A DNA stretch of 64,000 nucleotides from Aquimarina sp. MMG016 (lineage in GTDB: Bacteria; Bacteroidota; Bacteroidia; Flavobacteriales; Flavobacteriaceae). Positions 39,415 through 48,493 of this stretch are shown here, one piece after another. Every line of letters begins with the position of its first letter. Position 1 is the first letter of the stretch. Location: NCBI RefSeq assembly GCF_018100805.1, contig NZ_JAGJEA010000008.1, positions 1 to 64,000 on the forward strand, given 5' to 3'. The notes below the pieces were generated by a model. It had not been told where the DNA came from and did no database searches. It saw nothing but the letters and a program-made list of their open reading frames with translations. The translations under genes were made by a program, and so were the position numbers.

Positions 39415-39891
39415 TTAAAATCTAAAGTGTGAGAATGCTTTATTTGCTTCAGCCATTTTATGAGTATCTACTCGCTTCTTAACAGCAGCTCCTTCTTCTT
39501 TTTCTGCAGCTATGATTTCTGCAGCAAGCTTCTGAGCCATAGATTTCTCATTTCTTTTTCGCGCAAAACTAATTAACCACTTCATAGCAGTAGATATTTT
39601 ACGATCTGGTCTGATTGGATTAGGAATTTGGAATGTAGCTCCACCTACACGACGACTTCTAACCTCTACATGAGGCATTACGTTAGATAGTGCATCTTTC
39701 CACATCTCTAACGCAGTTTTTTCATCGTTTTGTTTTTTCTCTTCTACGATATCAATTGCATCATAGAAAATTTTGAAAGCAACCGATTTCTTTCCGTCCC
39801 ACATCATCATGTTTACAAAACGAGTCACTAATTGATCGTTAAAACGTGGATCCGGCAAAATAGGTCTTTTTTTAGCCTTTCTTTTTCTCAT
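39415..39891 (-). CDS. rpsG: 30S ribosomal protein S7
   Basis: This 158-residue head assembly protein has [60 protein letters not shown] and [19 protein letters not shown]. Normal length. It lies 23 bases after rpsL and 10 before fusA in the str order. Confidence 0.98.
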   Translation of the reverse strand: MRKRKAKKRPILPDPRFNDQLVTRFVNMMMWDGKKSVAFKIFYDAIDIVEEKKQNDEKTALEMWKDALSNVMPHVEVRSRRVGGATFQIPNPIRPDRKISTAMKWLISFARKRNEKSMAQKLAAEIIAAEKEEGAAVKKRVDTHKMAEANKAFSHFRF

Positions 39892-39914
39892 GTCTTCTTC
39901 TTAAAGTTTTTTAA

Positions 39915-40289
39915 TTACTTTTTAGGGCGTTTTGCACCATACTTAGATCTACGTTGCGTTCTTCCTTCAACACCAGCGGTGTCTAAAGCTCCACGAACAA
40001 TGTGATACCTAACTCCTGGTAAATCTTTTACCCTTCCACCTCTAACTAATACTATCGAGTGCTCCTGTAGATTGTGACCCTCACCACCGATGTATGCGTT
40101 TACTTCTTTACCATTTGTTAACCTAACACGCGCTACTTTACGCATAGCTGAATTTGGTTTTTTTGGTGTAGTAGTATAAACACGCGTACAAACACCGCGA
40201 CGTTGCGGGCACGAATCCAAAGCAGCCGATTTACTCTTCTTAGTTATTTTGGCTCTACCTTTTCTTACTAATTGTGAAATTGTTGGCAT
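39915..40289 (-). CDS. rpsL: 30S ribosomal protein S12
   Basis: This 124-residue decoding-centre protein opens the cluster. Marks: [40 protein letters not shown] (with the streptomycin-site Lys), [40 protein letters not shown] and [20 protein letters not shown]. The decoding lysines are wild type, so no streptomycin-resistance change is seen. A strong promoter lies about 55 bases upstream. Confidence 0.98.
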   Translation of the reverse strand: MPTISQLVRKGRAKITKKSKSAALDSCPQRRGVCTRVYTTTPKKPNSAMRKVARVRLTNGKEVNAYIGGEGHNLQEHSIVLVRGGRVKDLPGVRYHIVRGALDTAGVEGRTQRRSKYGAKRPKK

Positions 40290-40346
40290 AATTTGCTTTA
40301 CACTATTTTTTAAATATTTTTTACAATACCTCTTTTATGAGGGCTG

Positions 40347-40376
40347 CAAAGGTAGAAATATTTTCCAGCAAATCAA
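40347..40376 (-). promoter_or_regulatory. Promoter of the ribosomal cluster, upstream of rpsL
   Basis: On the minus strand TTG (40376-40374), 19 bases, then TACCTTTG (40354-40347) match the Bacteroidota consensus exactly, followed by CAGCC. A start near 40341 gives a leader of about 50 bases before the rpsL ATG. Confidence 0.82.
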
Positions 40377-40474
40377 ATCCTAATTCATTAATTTTGAAAT
40401 AGTTTTAAAATGATATTTCTTCACTGTAAGAAATCCCTGTATTTTCCGTTATTTTGACATCATTATACTATACT

Positions 40475-42175
40475 TTGAAAACTCCACTTTTTTTATTCTT
40501 TGTCCTATATATATATGTAAATTCATCTTGCTATGGACAAAACCCTAATCTTTTCCTTTCTATCAAAGGAAAAGATAGTATAGAAACTACCAAAATAGAT
40601 AGTATTTCATACAGCAAACAATTTCAAAACTTTTTACAATTAAAAAAAGAAGTAGACACACTTCAGAAAAAATTACTTCAGTCTGGATATTTAGACCTAG
40701 AATTTATAGGGTTTCAAAAAAAATCAGATTCATTATTAGTAGCTAAATTCAATTTAAACTCAAAATACAATTCGATTATCATATTTTATGATAAAGAAGT
40801 TATTCCGGAAAAGATTATAGAAAACATTTCTAGTAACCTGACCGATGGAAGTTTTTTAATACCTATAAACAAAACCGAAGAAGTTCTGCAATACTTAACT
40901 GATTATTTAGTAAACCAAGGAAATACATTCAGTAATTTATCTTTAACAAAAATCAAAAAGAAAGGAAACAAAAACACCATTGAAGCTACCTTAAATAGCA
41001 AAAGAAGCCAATCCAGAACTATTGACAAGATCACTATTAAAGGATATAAGAAATTCCCGAAATCCTACCTTAAATATTATGGCAGACTCAAAAAAGGGAA
41101 ATCATTCAATAAGAACGAACTCATATCCAAATCTCAATCCATCAACAATCTACCTTTTGCAAGCAGCATAAAATCCCCTGAAGTATTATTCCGAAAAGAT
41201 TCCACCACCATCTTTTTATATCTAAAAAAACAAAATGCAAACTCATTTGATGGTTTTTTAGGGTTTTCGAGTGACACAGAAAGTGGCAACCTAGAACTGA
41301 ATGGTTATATAAACCTGAATTTAGTTAATAATCTAAATTACGGAGAACGCCTTAATATTATTTATAAAAGCGATGGAAATGAACAACAACGTTTTGAAGC
41401 CAATCTAAACCTTCCTTATATATTAAAGACTCCAATTGGTATAGAGGCAGGTTTAGAAATTTTTAAAAGAGATTCTAGTTTTTTAATCACAGAACAAAAC
41501 ATAAATCTAAATTATCTTATTAATGACAAAAGCAATGTTTTTTTGGGCTACAAAGCCATTAACTCTAATGACCTTTTAGATATCCCACAATCATCCTTAA
41601 ACATTAACGATTATAAATCATCTTTTTTGCGGGCTGGTTTTAACTACATCAAAAGACAAGAAAGTAATTTATTTCCCACCAAAAGCAACTACTCTATTTT
41701 AGGCGAATTAGGCTCTAGAAAAACTGACACAGAAACCACAAATCAAGTAAAAGGTGAAATACATTTAAGTCATATTTTTGACTTAAATAACAGAAACTCC
41801 ATTCTCATAAAAGATACTGCTGCTATAATTTTTTCAGACAACCTTTTCACCAATGAACTTAACCGATTTGGAGGAATTAATTCCATAAGAGGTTTTGAAG
41901 AAAATACAATTAACGCATCACTACATAATGTATTAAACACAGAATACAGATATCTTTTATCCCAAAACCTATTGATCCATTCCATAATAGATTATGCATA
42001 CTTTGAAGATGAAAGCAATAATATATCAGATAACCTTACAAGTTTCGGTTTTGGTTTAGGACTTAACACTCAAACTGGGTTATTTAGAATTATTTTTGCC
42101 AACGGCAAGACAAGTAATCAGAATTTTCGATTTTCTAACACTAAAGTTCATATCAGTCTTAATGCCAGATTTTAA
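40475..42175 (+). CDS. Omp85/BamA-superfamily outer-membrane protein, TTG start
   Basis: This protein is about 566 residues long. No ATG lies near the N-terminus. A TTG at 40475 gives a clean signal peptide (MKTPLFLFFVLYIYVNSSCYG), better than the TTG at 40454. The periplasmic part (about 25-250) contains POTRA-like repeats, for example RTIDKITIKGYKKFPKSYLK. The barrel (about 255-566) has the loop-6 signature RFGGINSIRGFEENT and an aromatic C-terminal residue (HISLNARF). Family members insert or export outer-membrane proteins or lipids; the length suggests a TamA-like or specialised member, but the client is unknown. Confidence 0.82.
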   Translation: MKTPLFLFFVLYIYVNSSCYGQNPNLFLSIKGKDSIETTKIDSISYSKQFQNFLQLKKEVDTLQKKLLQSGYLDLEFIGFQKKSDSLLVAKFNLNSKYNSIIIFYDKEVIPEKIIENISSNLTDGSFLIPINKTEEVLQYLTDYLVNQGNTFSNLSLTKIKKKGNKNTIEATLNSKRSQSRTIDKITIKGYKKFPKSYLKYYGRLKKGKSFNKNELISKSQSINNLPFASSIKSPEVLFRKDSTTIFLYLKKQNANSFDGFLGFSSDTESGNLELNGYINLNLVNNLNYGERLNIIYKSDGNEQQRFEANLNLPYILKTPIGIEAGLEIFKRDSSFLITEQNINLNYLINDKSNVFLGYKAINSNDLLDIPQSSLNINDYKSSFLRAGFNYIKRQESNLFPTKSNYSILGELGSRKTDTETTNQVKGEIHLSHIFDLNNRNSILIKDTAAIIFSDNLFTNELNRFGGINSIRGFEENTINASLHNVLNTEYRYLLSQNLLIHSIIDYAYFEDESNNISDNLTSFGFGLGLNTQTGLFRIIFANGKTSNQNFRFSNTKVHISLNARF

Positions 42176-42272
42176 ACTTTCAACACTACGGTTAAAAGTT
42201 TATTTTATTATGGTTTTTACCTCCTATTCTTAATCTACTCTTAACAAAAACCGTATTTTATTTACGATTTAA

Positions 42273-42316
42273 TTGTATTTTAAGATTTTTTTATGGATTT
42301 TTGAACAGGCTAATTC
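42273..42316 (+). promoter_or_regulatory. Promoter and GGCTAATTC leader of the first susC
   Basis: TTG at 42273-42275, 20 bases, then GATTTTTG at 42296-42303 (one mismatch to TAnnTTTG). Four bases later comes GGCTAATTC (42308-42316). The second susC has the same arrangement at 53028-53072. Confidence 0.65.
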
Positions 42317-42333
42317 TAAAATTATTACACACA

Positions 42334-45300
42334 ATGAAATCACCGACAAGGCAAATCCTAATGCTTTTGCTAGCATTAGTCGTGCATATTTCTTATGCGC
42401 AGGACAAAACTATAACTGGTAAAATTACCGATACTGATGGCAACCCTTTACCAGGTGTAAACATTATTATTAAAAACACCAACAGCGGAACTCAGTCTGA
42501 TTTTGATGGAATATATTCTATCGAAACTTCTGAGGGAAATGTTCTTGTTTTTAGTTATTTAGGTTTTTCTAACAAGGAAATACCTGTAGGATCTAACACC
42601 GTAATCAATGTTCAATTAGAAGCATCTACTTCTGAACTAGAAGAGGTAATTGTAACGGCTCAAGGTATAAAACGAGAGAAGAAATCTCTGGGATATGCCG
42701 TGAGCGAAATTCAAAGTCAAGAAATTGAGCAACGTTCCGAAGGGGATATTGGAAGAGTATTATTTGGTAAAGCTGCCGGGGTACAGATTACTCAACAGAG
42801 TGGTCTTACTGGATCTGGTACCAATATCGTAATTAGAGGACAAAACTCGTTTAGTTCAAGTAACCAAGCACTATTTATAGTAGATGGAGTACCTTTTAGC
42901 ACTGACACTAACGCGTCAGGACGACAAGGAGCACGAAATGACTTTGTAAATGGTAATAATGGATCCAGTAGATTTTTAGATTTGGACCCTAATAGTATTG
43001 AAAGCGTTAGTGTACTAAAAGGTTTGGCTGCATCGACCTTATACGGAAGTGATGGTAGGAACGGTGTTGTATTAATTACCACTAAAGCCGGAGCCTCTGG
43101 GAATGCTAAAAAGAAAATGGAAGTAACTATTGCTTCCTCCTATTTCTTTACTAAAATAGCATCTTTACCAGATTATCAAGATGAATATGGTAATGGTTTC
43201 GATCAATCTTTTGGATGGTTCTTTAGTAACTGGGGACCTAGCTTTAGAGAAGGTGGAGTTTCTGGTTATGGAAACAGTTCTGCAATTGATGAAAATGCGA
43301 CACTTCCTCATCCATATTCTACTTCGACACCAGCAATCCAAGCAGCTTTCCCTGAATTTCAAGGAGCACGTTACGAATGGAGACCCTACGATAGTGTAGA
43401 AAAATTCTTTAGAATTGGAGGAGCTGCTTCAGTATCTGCAAACCTAAGAGGGGTTTCTGATAACGGAAAGATTTCATATAACATAAATTATGGTCATCTG
43501 GATGATAAAGGTTTTACTCCTGGAAATAAACTAGGCCGTAATTCTATAGGTATAGGAGGTAATGCAAAACTTAATAATAAGTTTACTATAAGTGGAACAC
43601 TAAATTATGCCAGAACAAATTTTGTTTCACCTCCAGTTGCCTTAAGTCAGGGTAATGGAGCAACTGGTACAGGTTCCTCCATATTTGGAGATTTATGGTT
43701 TACTCCTAGGAGTATTGATATCCAAGGCCTCCCCTTTCAAGATCCTGTAACAGGTGGTAGCGTATATTATAGACAAAACAACAGTATACAACATCCATTA
43801 TGGACATTAAACAATGCACAAACTTCGCAATTAACGAATCGTGTTTTTGGTAATGCTACTGTACAATATAATTTTAGTGATAATTTAAATATTTTTTATC
43901 GCGCAGGTGTTGACGTTTATAACGAGAGCAACGTAAACTATCAAAATAAAGGTGGGGTAAATAGTAATAGTGGTGATGTAAGATTGGCCAGTGGTTTTTA
44001 TGAAACTTGGAATAACCTAAACTCTATTTTTGATCATAATATTGCCTTAACTGGAAATGCTCAGTTCAGCGAAAAAATTGGTACTAGTTTTAGTTTAGGT
44101 GCTACTACCAGAAATTTAATTTTTGATCAAAATGGTACAGCTAGTGATGGTCAACAATCATTTGGAGTTTTAAGACATTTTAACTTTTTAAGACAAAATG
44201 AAATACAATCATTTTTTGAAAGAAATATTGTTGGGGTGTATGGGCAAGCTCAATTTGATTATGATAACTATTTATTCGTAACCTTAGCAGGAAGGAATGA
44301 TTGGGTATCTAATTTTGAAAGCGATAACAGATCCATTTTTTACCCAAGTGCTAGTGTATCTTTCTTACCAACCGCGGCTTTTAGAGATATGCAATCAGAC
44401 ATAATCAATTATATAAAAATAAGAGCAGGATATGGAACATCCGCAAGTTTTGGGGACCCCGGGTTCCCTGTTGCCAACACCTTGTTTTTAGACACACAAG
44501 ATTTTCAGGATGGAGGTACTAATGTTGTATCCAATACTACAAGTGATGTTTTAGCAAACCCAGACTTAAAACCAGAATTACTTACGGAGTTTGAAGTTGG
44601 TTTGGAAGGTAAATTTTGGAAAAACAGAGTTTCTGTAGACTTATCACTATACTCAAGAATCACAGAAGATTTAATTATTGATAGACCATTAGGGCCAAGT
44701 ACAGGTAACACCACCACAAGAACAAATATTGGTGAGATTGAAAACAAAGGACTAGAATTGGACTTAGGAGTTAGCTTAGTTCAAAGTGCAGTGGATGATG
44801 GCTTTAACTGGGATGCAAACTTGAATTTCACAACTTATAGATCCGAAGTTACTGACTTAGGATTAGATACGGACCTAGTAGTATACTCAGGTTTCTCTAA
44901 TCTTGGAAACGCAGCTATAAAAGGAGAACCACTTGGTGTTCTTTTTGGTTCTAGAATATTAAGAGACGACAATGGTAATTTTGTAGTTGGTTCAGATGGG
45001 TTTTATGTTCAAGATCCTGAGGATGGCATTATTGGTGATCCTAATCCGGATTATGTCATGAACATTAAAAACACTTTTTCTTATAAAAATTTCTCATTAG
45101 GAGTACAAATTAATTATACTAAAGGAGGTGATATTTATTCAAGTACTATTTCCACTTTACTAGGTAGAGGTTTAATTACAGAAACCTTAGATAGAGAAAA
45201 TACTTTTATCTTACCAGGAGTTGATACTAATGGAAACCCAAATACAGTACAAATAAATAATTCTGATTTCTATTTTAGCAATGTGTTATTCGGGCCTAAT

Positions 45301-45573
45301 GAGAATCAAGTATATGATGCAACATTGATAAGGTTACAAGAAGTTTCACTTGGCTATACTCTTCCAAAAAAATTCTTAGACAATACACCTTTCGGTTCTT
45401 TAACAATGACTTTGTCGGGCAACAACCTTTGGTATGATGCCGTAAACACTCCAGATGGTGCAAATTTTGACCCTAATACTTCTGGAACAGGTGTTGGAAA
45501 TGGATTTGGTTTTGATTTCATTAATGGCCCTAGTGCTAAAAGGTATGGATTTAGCATAAAGGCAACATTTTAA
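42334..45573 (+). CDS. SusC/RagA-type TonB-linked outer-membrane transporter
   Basis: This protein is 1079 residues from ATG 42334 (MKSPTRQILM). An upstream TTG at 42301 falls inside the promoter and is rejected. Domains: signal peptide ending SYAQ, carboxypeptidase-like regulatory domain (about 25-105, ITGKITDTDGNPLPGVNIII, FSYLGF), plug (about 110-240, with GKAAGVQITQQSG, NIVIRGQNSF, ALFIVDGVPF and LKGLAASTLYGSDGRNGVVL), then a 22-strand barrel ending YGFSIKATF. It should import an oligomer captured by the SusD partner that follows 19 bases later. The substrate is unknown. Confidence 0.94.
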   Translation: MKSPTRQILMLLLALVVHISYAQDKTITGKITDTDGNPLPGVNIIIKNTNSGTQSDFDGIYSIETSEGNVLVFSYLGFSNKEIPVGSNTVINVQLEASTSELEEVIVTAQGIKREKKSLGYAVSEIQSQEIEQRSEGDIGRVLFGKAAGVQITQQSGLTGSGTNIVIRGQNSFSSSNQALFIVDGVPFSTDTNASGRQGARNDFVNGNNGSSRFLDLDPNSIESVSVLKGLAASTLYGSDGRNGVVLITTKAGASGNAKKKMEVTIASSYFFTKIASLPDYQDEYGNGFDQSFGWFFSNWGPSFREGGVSGYGNSSAIDENATLPHPYSTSTPAIQAAFPEFQGARYEWRPYDSVEKFFRIGGAASVSANLRGVSDNGKISYNINYGHLDDKGFTPGNKLGRNSIGIGGNAKLNNKFTISGTLNYARTNFVSPPVALSQGNGATGTGSSIFGDLWFTPRSIDIQGLPFQDPVTGGSVYYRQNNSIQHPLWTLNNAQTSQLTNRVFGNATVQYNFSDNLNIFYRAGVDVYNESNVNYQNKGGVNSNSGDVRLASGFYETWNNLNSIFDHNIALTGNAQFSEKIGTSFSLGATTRNLIFDQNGTASDGQQSFGVLRHFNFLRQNEIQSFFERNIVGVYGQAQFDYDNYLFVTLAGRNDWVSNFESDNRSIFYPSASVSFLPTAAFRDMQSDIINYIKIRAGYGTSASFGDPGFPVANTLFLDTQDFQDGGTNVVSNTTSDVLANPDLKPELLTEFEVGLEGKFWKNRVSVDLSLYSRITEDLIIDRPLGPSTGNTTTRTNIGEIENKGLELDLGVSLVQSAVDDGFNWDANLNFTTYRSEVTDLGLDTDLVVYSGFSNLGNAAIKGEPLGVLFGSRILRDDNGNFVVGSDGFYVQDPEDGIIGDPNPDYVMNIKNTFSYKNFSLGVQINYTKGGDIYSSTISTLLGRGLITETLDRENTFILPGVDTNGNPNTVQINNSDFYFSNVLFGPNENQVYDATLIRLQEVSLGYTLPKKFLDNTPFGSLTMTLSGNNLWYDAVNTPDGANFDPNTSGTGVGNGFGFDFINGPSAKRYGFSIKATF

Positions 45574-45592
45574 TTTTATAATTTATAAAAAA

Positions 45593-47326
45593 ATGAAAAA
45601 TATAAATAAATATATAATAATAGTAACAAGTCTCTTTCTGGTTTTTTCATGCGAAACACTTGAATTAGATCTTAAGGACGACCCTAATTTCTTAACTCCT
45701 GATCAAGCAAGTGTAGATTTATTTTTAACTTCTCTCCAGGAAGATTTTGTTAGACAGATAGAAGGTGATGCAGATTTTGATTCTAATGACAATTGGGAAA
45801 CTGGAGGAAACACCAATGGAGATGGGCTATCTTTATTCGGAACTGAATTAACAAGACTTACAGCGTCAACTTCCAGCAAACAATATAGTACCAATTATTT
45901 AGGTAGTGATTCTGATGATGAATGGGTGAATGCTTATCAAGGTATCTTGGCAGACATTAGAGCTATGGTCCCATTAGCAGAAGCAAATGGACAAATCAGA
46001 CATATCGCTATTGCACAATTTATAGAAGCATATGTAATGACCGCTATGGTGGATTTTTATGGAGATGTACCTTATACAGAAGCTATTGGAGGAATAGACA
46101 ATCTAAACCCTGTTCTAGACAGTGGAGCCTCTATATATGATGCGGCATTGGTTCTTTTAGATAATGCCATTACCAATTTCGAAAGTGATATAAACGCTGA
46201 GCTTGAACCTCCAACAATTTTCTTTTACGGAAATGACTACGACCAATGGGTTAAAGCTACAAATACGCTTAAAATGCGTTTGTATAACCAAAGACGTTTG
46301 GTTGACCCTAATGCACTTACGAGCATTCAAACTATATTAGATTCTGGTGATTATATTACTGATACGGTAGATGATTTTCAATTCAATTGGCCAGGTACAA
46401 GTGCTTCACAACCTGATACCAGACATCCTAGATATGGATTAAACTATACAGCTACAGGAGCTGGAGACTACATGTCAAACTGGCTAATGAATAAAATGAA
46501 CACTTCTTCAGACCCAAGGATTCGCTATTATTTCTACAGACAAATTGGCGCAGTTCCTGGTGCACCTGGAGTACCTCCAAATGAAGAAACAATAGCCTGT
46601 TCTTTACAAAGTGCCCCTGCACATTATGTATCAGGAGGATTCACATTTTGTTATTTAGAGAATGGTTATTGGGGAAGAGATCATCATGATGATGGTGGTA
46701 CTCCACCAGACGGTTTTCTACGTACTACATTTGGTGTCTACCCTGTTGGCGGGAATTTTGATGACGACCGATTTGATACAGATCCGGATAATAAAAATGT
46801 TGCTGCAGGTGCCGGTGGTGGTGGAGCGGGAATCACTCCTATTTTAACAGCTGCTTGGGTAGATTTTATGCAAGCAGAAATAGCCATGGTAAATGGAGAT
46901 ACTCCTGCTGCCTGGACTTTCATATCTGCAGGTTTAACAAAATCTATTGCAAAGGTGCAAAGTTTTGTTAGCCTTGACACTTCTGCTGACACTTCTTTTG
47001 AACCCACAAATACCGATGTTACTGATTTTATTGCAAGTGTTGAAGCTGAATTTAATGCAGCTGACATGGCAGGGAAATGGGATGTTTTGGGTGAACAATA
47101 TTTTATCGCAGTATTTGGTAATGGAATTGAATCTTACAATTTTTATAGAAGAACAGGATATCCAACTACGCTACAGCCAAGTTTAGAGCCTAATCCAGGT
47201 ACATTTATTAGATCTTTATTTTACCCAGCAAATGAGGTGAATACAAACGCTAATATTAGCCAAAAACCTGATCAGGCACAACCAGTATTTTGGGATAACA
47301 ACCCTAATGCTCCAGTAGCAAATTAA
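45593..47326 (+). CDS. SusD-like surface lipoprotein
   Basis: This 577-residue protein has a lipoprotein signal (IIIVTSLFLVFSC, Cys20) and belongs to the SusD/RagB group, probably the SusD-like_2 branch. Marks: LKDDPNFLTPDQ near the start, QFIEAYVMTAMVDFYGDVPY, then WVKATNTLKMRLYNQRRLVD, and a late PNTSQ-like stretch NTNANISQKPDQAQPVFWDN. It lids the upstream SusC transporter and binds its ligand. It contains a Gly-rich insert near 405 (AAGAGGGGAGI). It is followed by a lipoprotein in the same operon. Confidence 0.92.
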   Translation: MKNINKYIIIVTSLFLVFSCETLELDLKDDPNFLTPDQASVDLFLTSLQEDFVRQIEGDADFDSNDNWETGGNTNGDGLSLFGTELTRLTASTSSKQYSTNYLGSDSDDEWVNAYQGILADIRAMVPLAEANGQIRHIAIAQFIEAYVMTAMVDFYGDVPYTEAIGGIDNLNPVLDSGASIYDAALVLLDNAITNFESDINAELEPPTIFFYGNDYDQWVKATNTLKMRLYNQRRLVDPNALTSIQTILDSGDYITDTVDDFQFNWPGTSASQPDTRHPRYGLNYTATGAGDYMSNWLMNKMNTSSDPRIRYYFYRQIGAVPGAPGVPPNEETIACSLQSAPAHYVSGGFTFCYLENGYWGRDHHDDGGTPPDGFLRTTFGVYPVGGNFDDDRFDTDPDNKNVAAGAGGGGAGITPILTAAWVDFMQAEIAMVNGDTPAAWTFISAGLTKSIAKVQSFVSLDTSADTSFEPTNTDVTDFIASVEAEFNAADMAGKWDVLGEQYFIAVFGNGIESYNFYRRTGYPTTLQPSLEPNPGTFIRSLFYPANEVNTNANISQKPDQAQPVFWDNNPNAPVAN

Positions 47327-47345
47327 TAATTAAAAAATATTCTTC

Positions 47346-48233
47346 ATGAAAAAATATATAAATAAATTCTTTGTTCTGCTTTTTGCATTCTCTATGATGC
47401 AATCTTGCGGTACAGACGATAAGACGATTGATAGTGTTATAGAAGGTGTTACCAATGGAGCTGTTTTAAGAACTATTAATGCCACTAATACATTTAATTT
47501 TTTTGATCCAGACGATACTCGATTTGTATTTGATGTAGCTCTCGAAGAACAAGATGCACAAAACGGTGGCTTGATCTCCGAAATTAGACTATACCAAAGC
47601 TTTACAGACAACCTGGAAGACGGCACCGATAATAGCCAAGACGAGGTACTAATCTTAACCGAAACAGGAAGTGGTTTAACCGTTTCAGATTTTGGCCTAC
47701 CTCGATTAGATTTTTCATCAACATTAACCGAAGCTTTAGCTATTCATGGATTAAGTGCTGGAGAATTTAACGGAGGAGATACATTTAGTTTTCGCTTTGA
47801 ATTAGAATTGACTGATGGAAGAGTATTTACTAATAACAACCTGGGTGGTACAGTTTCCGGGGGGTCGTTTTTCTCTTCTCCTTTCATATACAATGTAGGT
47901 ATAAAATGTATTCCAATAACACCTTTTGCCGGAGAGTATACTCTAGACTTAGTAGATAGTTTTGGAGATGGTTGGGATGGTGCGTTCATTACGGTAACTA
48001 TTGATGGTACAAGTACTGACTATACTATAGATGATGGCGAGGGAGCCCAGTTTACTGTAACAGTCCCTGATGGAACCACACAATTGGTGTTTACATATAC
48101 CGCAGGTAGTTTTGAAGACGAGCATTCTTATACCATAGATTATGATGCCCTTGATGGCTCCGATCCATTGGAAGCAGCTTCAGATGGCCCTGGTCCATCA
48201 GCCGGAGAAATATTTTTAAATATTTGCTTATAA
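47346..48233 (+). CDS. Lipoprotein with CUB-like C-terminal domain, SusCD-associated
   Basis: This 295-residue protein has a lipoprotein signal (MMQSC, then GTDD). Residues about 30-190 form an unrecognised beta domain. Residues about 200-295 start with AGEYTLDLVDSFGDGWDGAF and continue ITVTIDGTSTDYTIDDGEGA, a motif seen in many secreted Bacteroidota proteins. It follows susD by 19 bases and precedes the operon terminator, the position of a third surface component such as a SusE/F-like binding protein. Function is inferred from position. Confidence 0.82.
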   Translation: MKKYINKFFVLLFAFSMMQSCGTDDKTIDSVIEGVTNGAVLRTINATNTFNFFDPDDTRFVFDVALEEQDAQNGGLISEIRLYQSFTDNLEDGTDNSQDEVLILTETGSGLTVSDFGLPRLDFSSTLTEALAIHGLSAGEFNGGDTFSFRFELELTDGRVFTNNNLGGTVSGGSFFSSPFIYNVGIKCIPITPFAGEYTLDLVDSFGDGWDGAFITVTIDGTSTDYTIDDGEGAQFTVTVPDGTTQLVFTYTAGSFEDEHSYTIDYDALDGSDPLEAASDGPGPSAGEIFLNICL

Positions 48234-48251
48234 TCGAAAACTCATTAAGTC

Positions 48252-48283
48252 AAAAAAGGTTTCTACGTGTAGAAACCTTTTTT
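48252..48283 (+). terminator. Terminator of the first SusCD operon
   Basis: Perfect 15-bp arms at 48252-48266 and 48269-48283 (AAAAAAGGTTTCTAC and its complement) end in a T-run. It is 18 bases after the lipoprotein stop and closes the susC-susD-lipoprotein operon. Confidence 0.93.
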
Positions 48284-48493
48284 AATTTAGGCACTTCTCA
48301 CACCCTTTACGAAAATCACTTTTTGATTGATTTTTATCAGCGATAAAAAATGTGTTTTATACTTTTTGAAAACACTTATTCGTTTCTTTAACAACCTAAC
48401 CAATATATATTTTAGATTAAAAAAGTCTTGTATTTTATTTCTAAAAGAGAAGTGGTCTCGTATCTTTAACCAGTTATTGAATCATTTAATTAT

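Noticed and set aside
42301..42333. TTG-initiated extension of the first SusC
   Set aside because: The TTG is part of the promoter box GATTTTTG and the ATG at 42334 gives a normal signal peptide.
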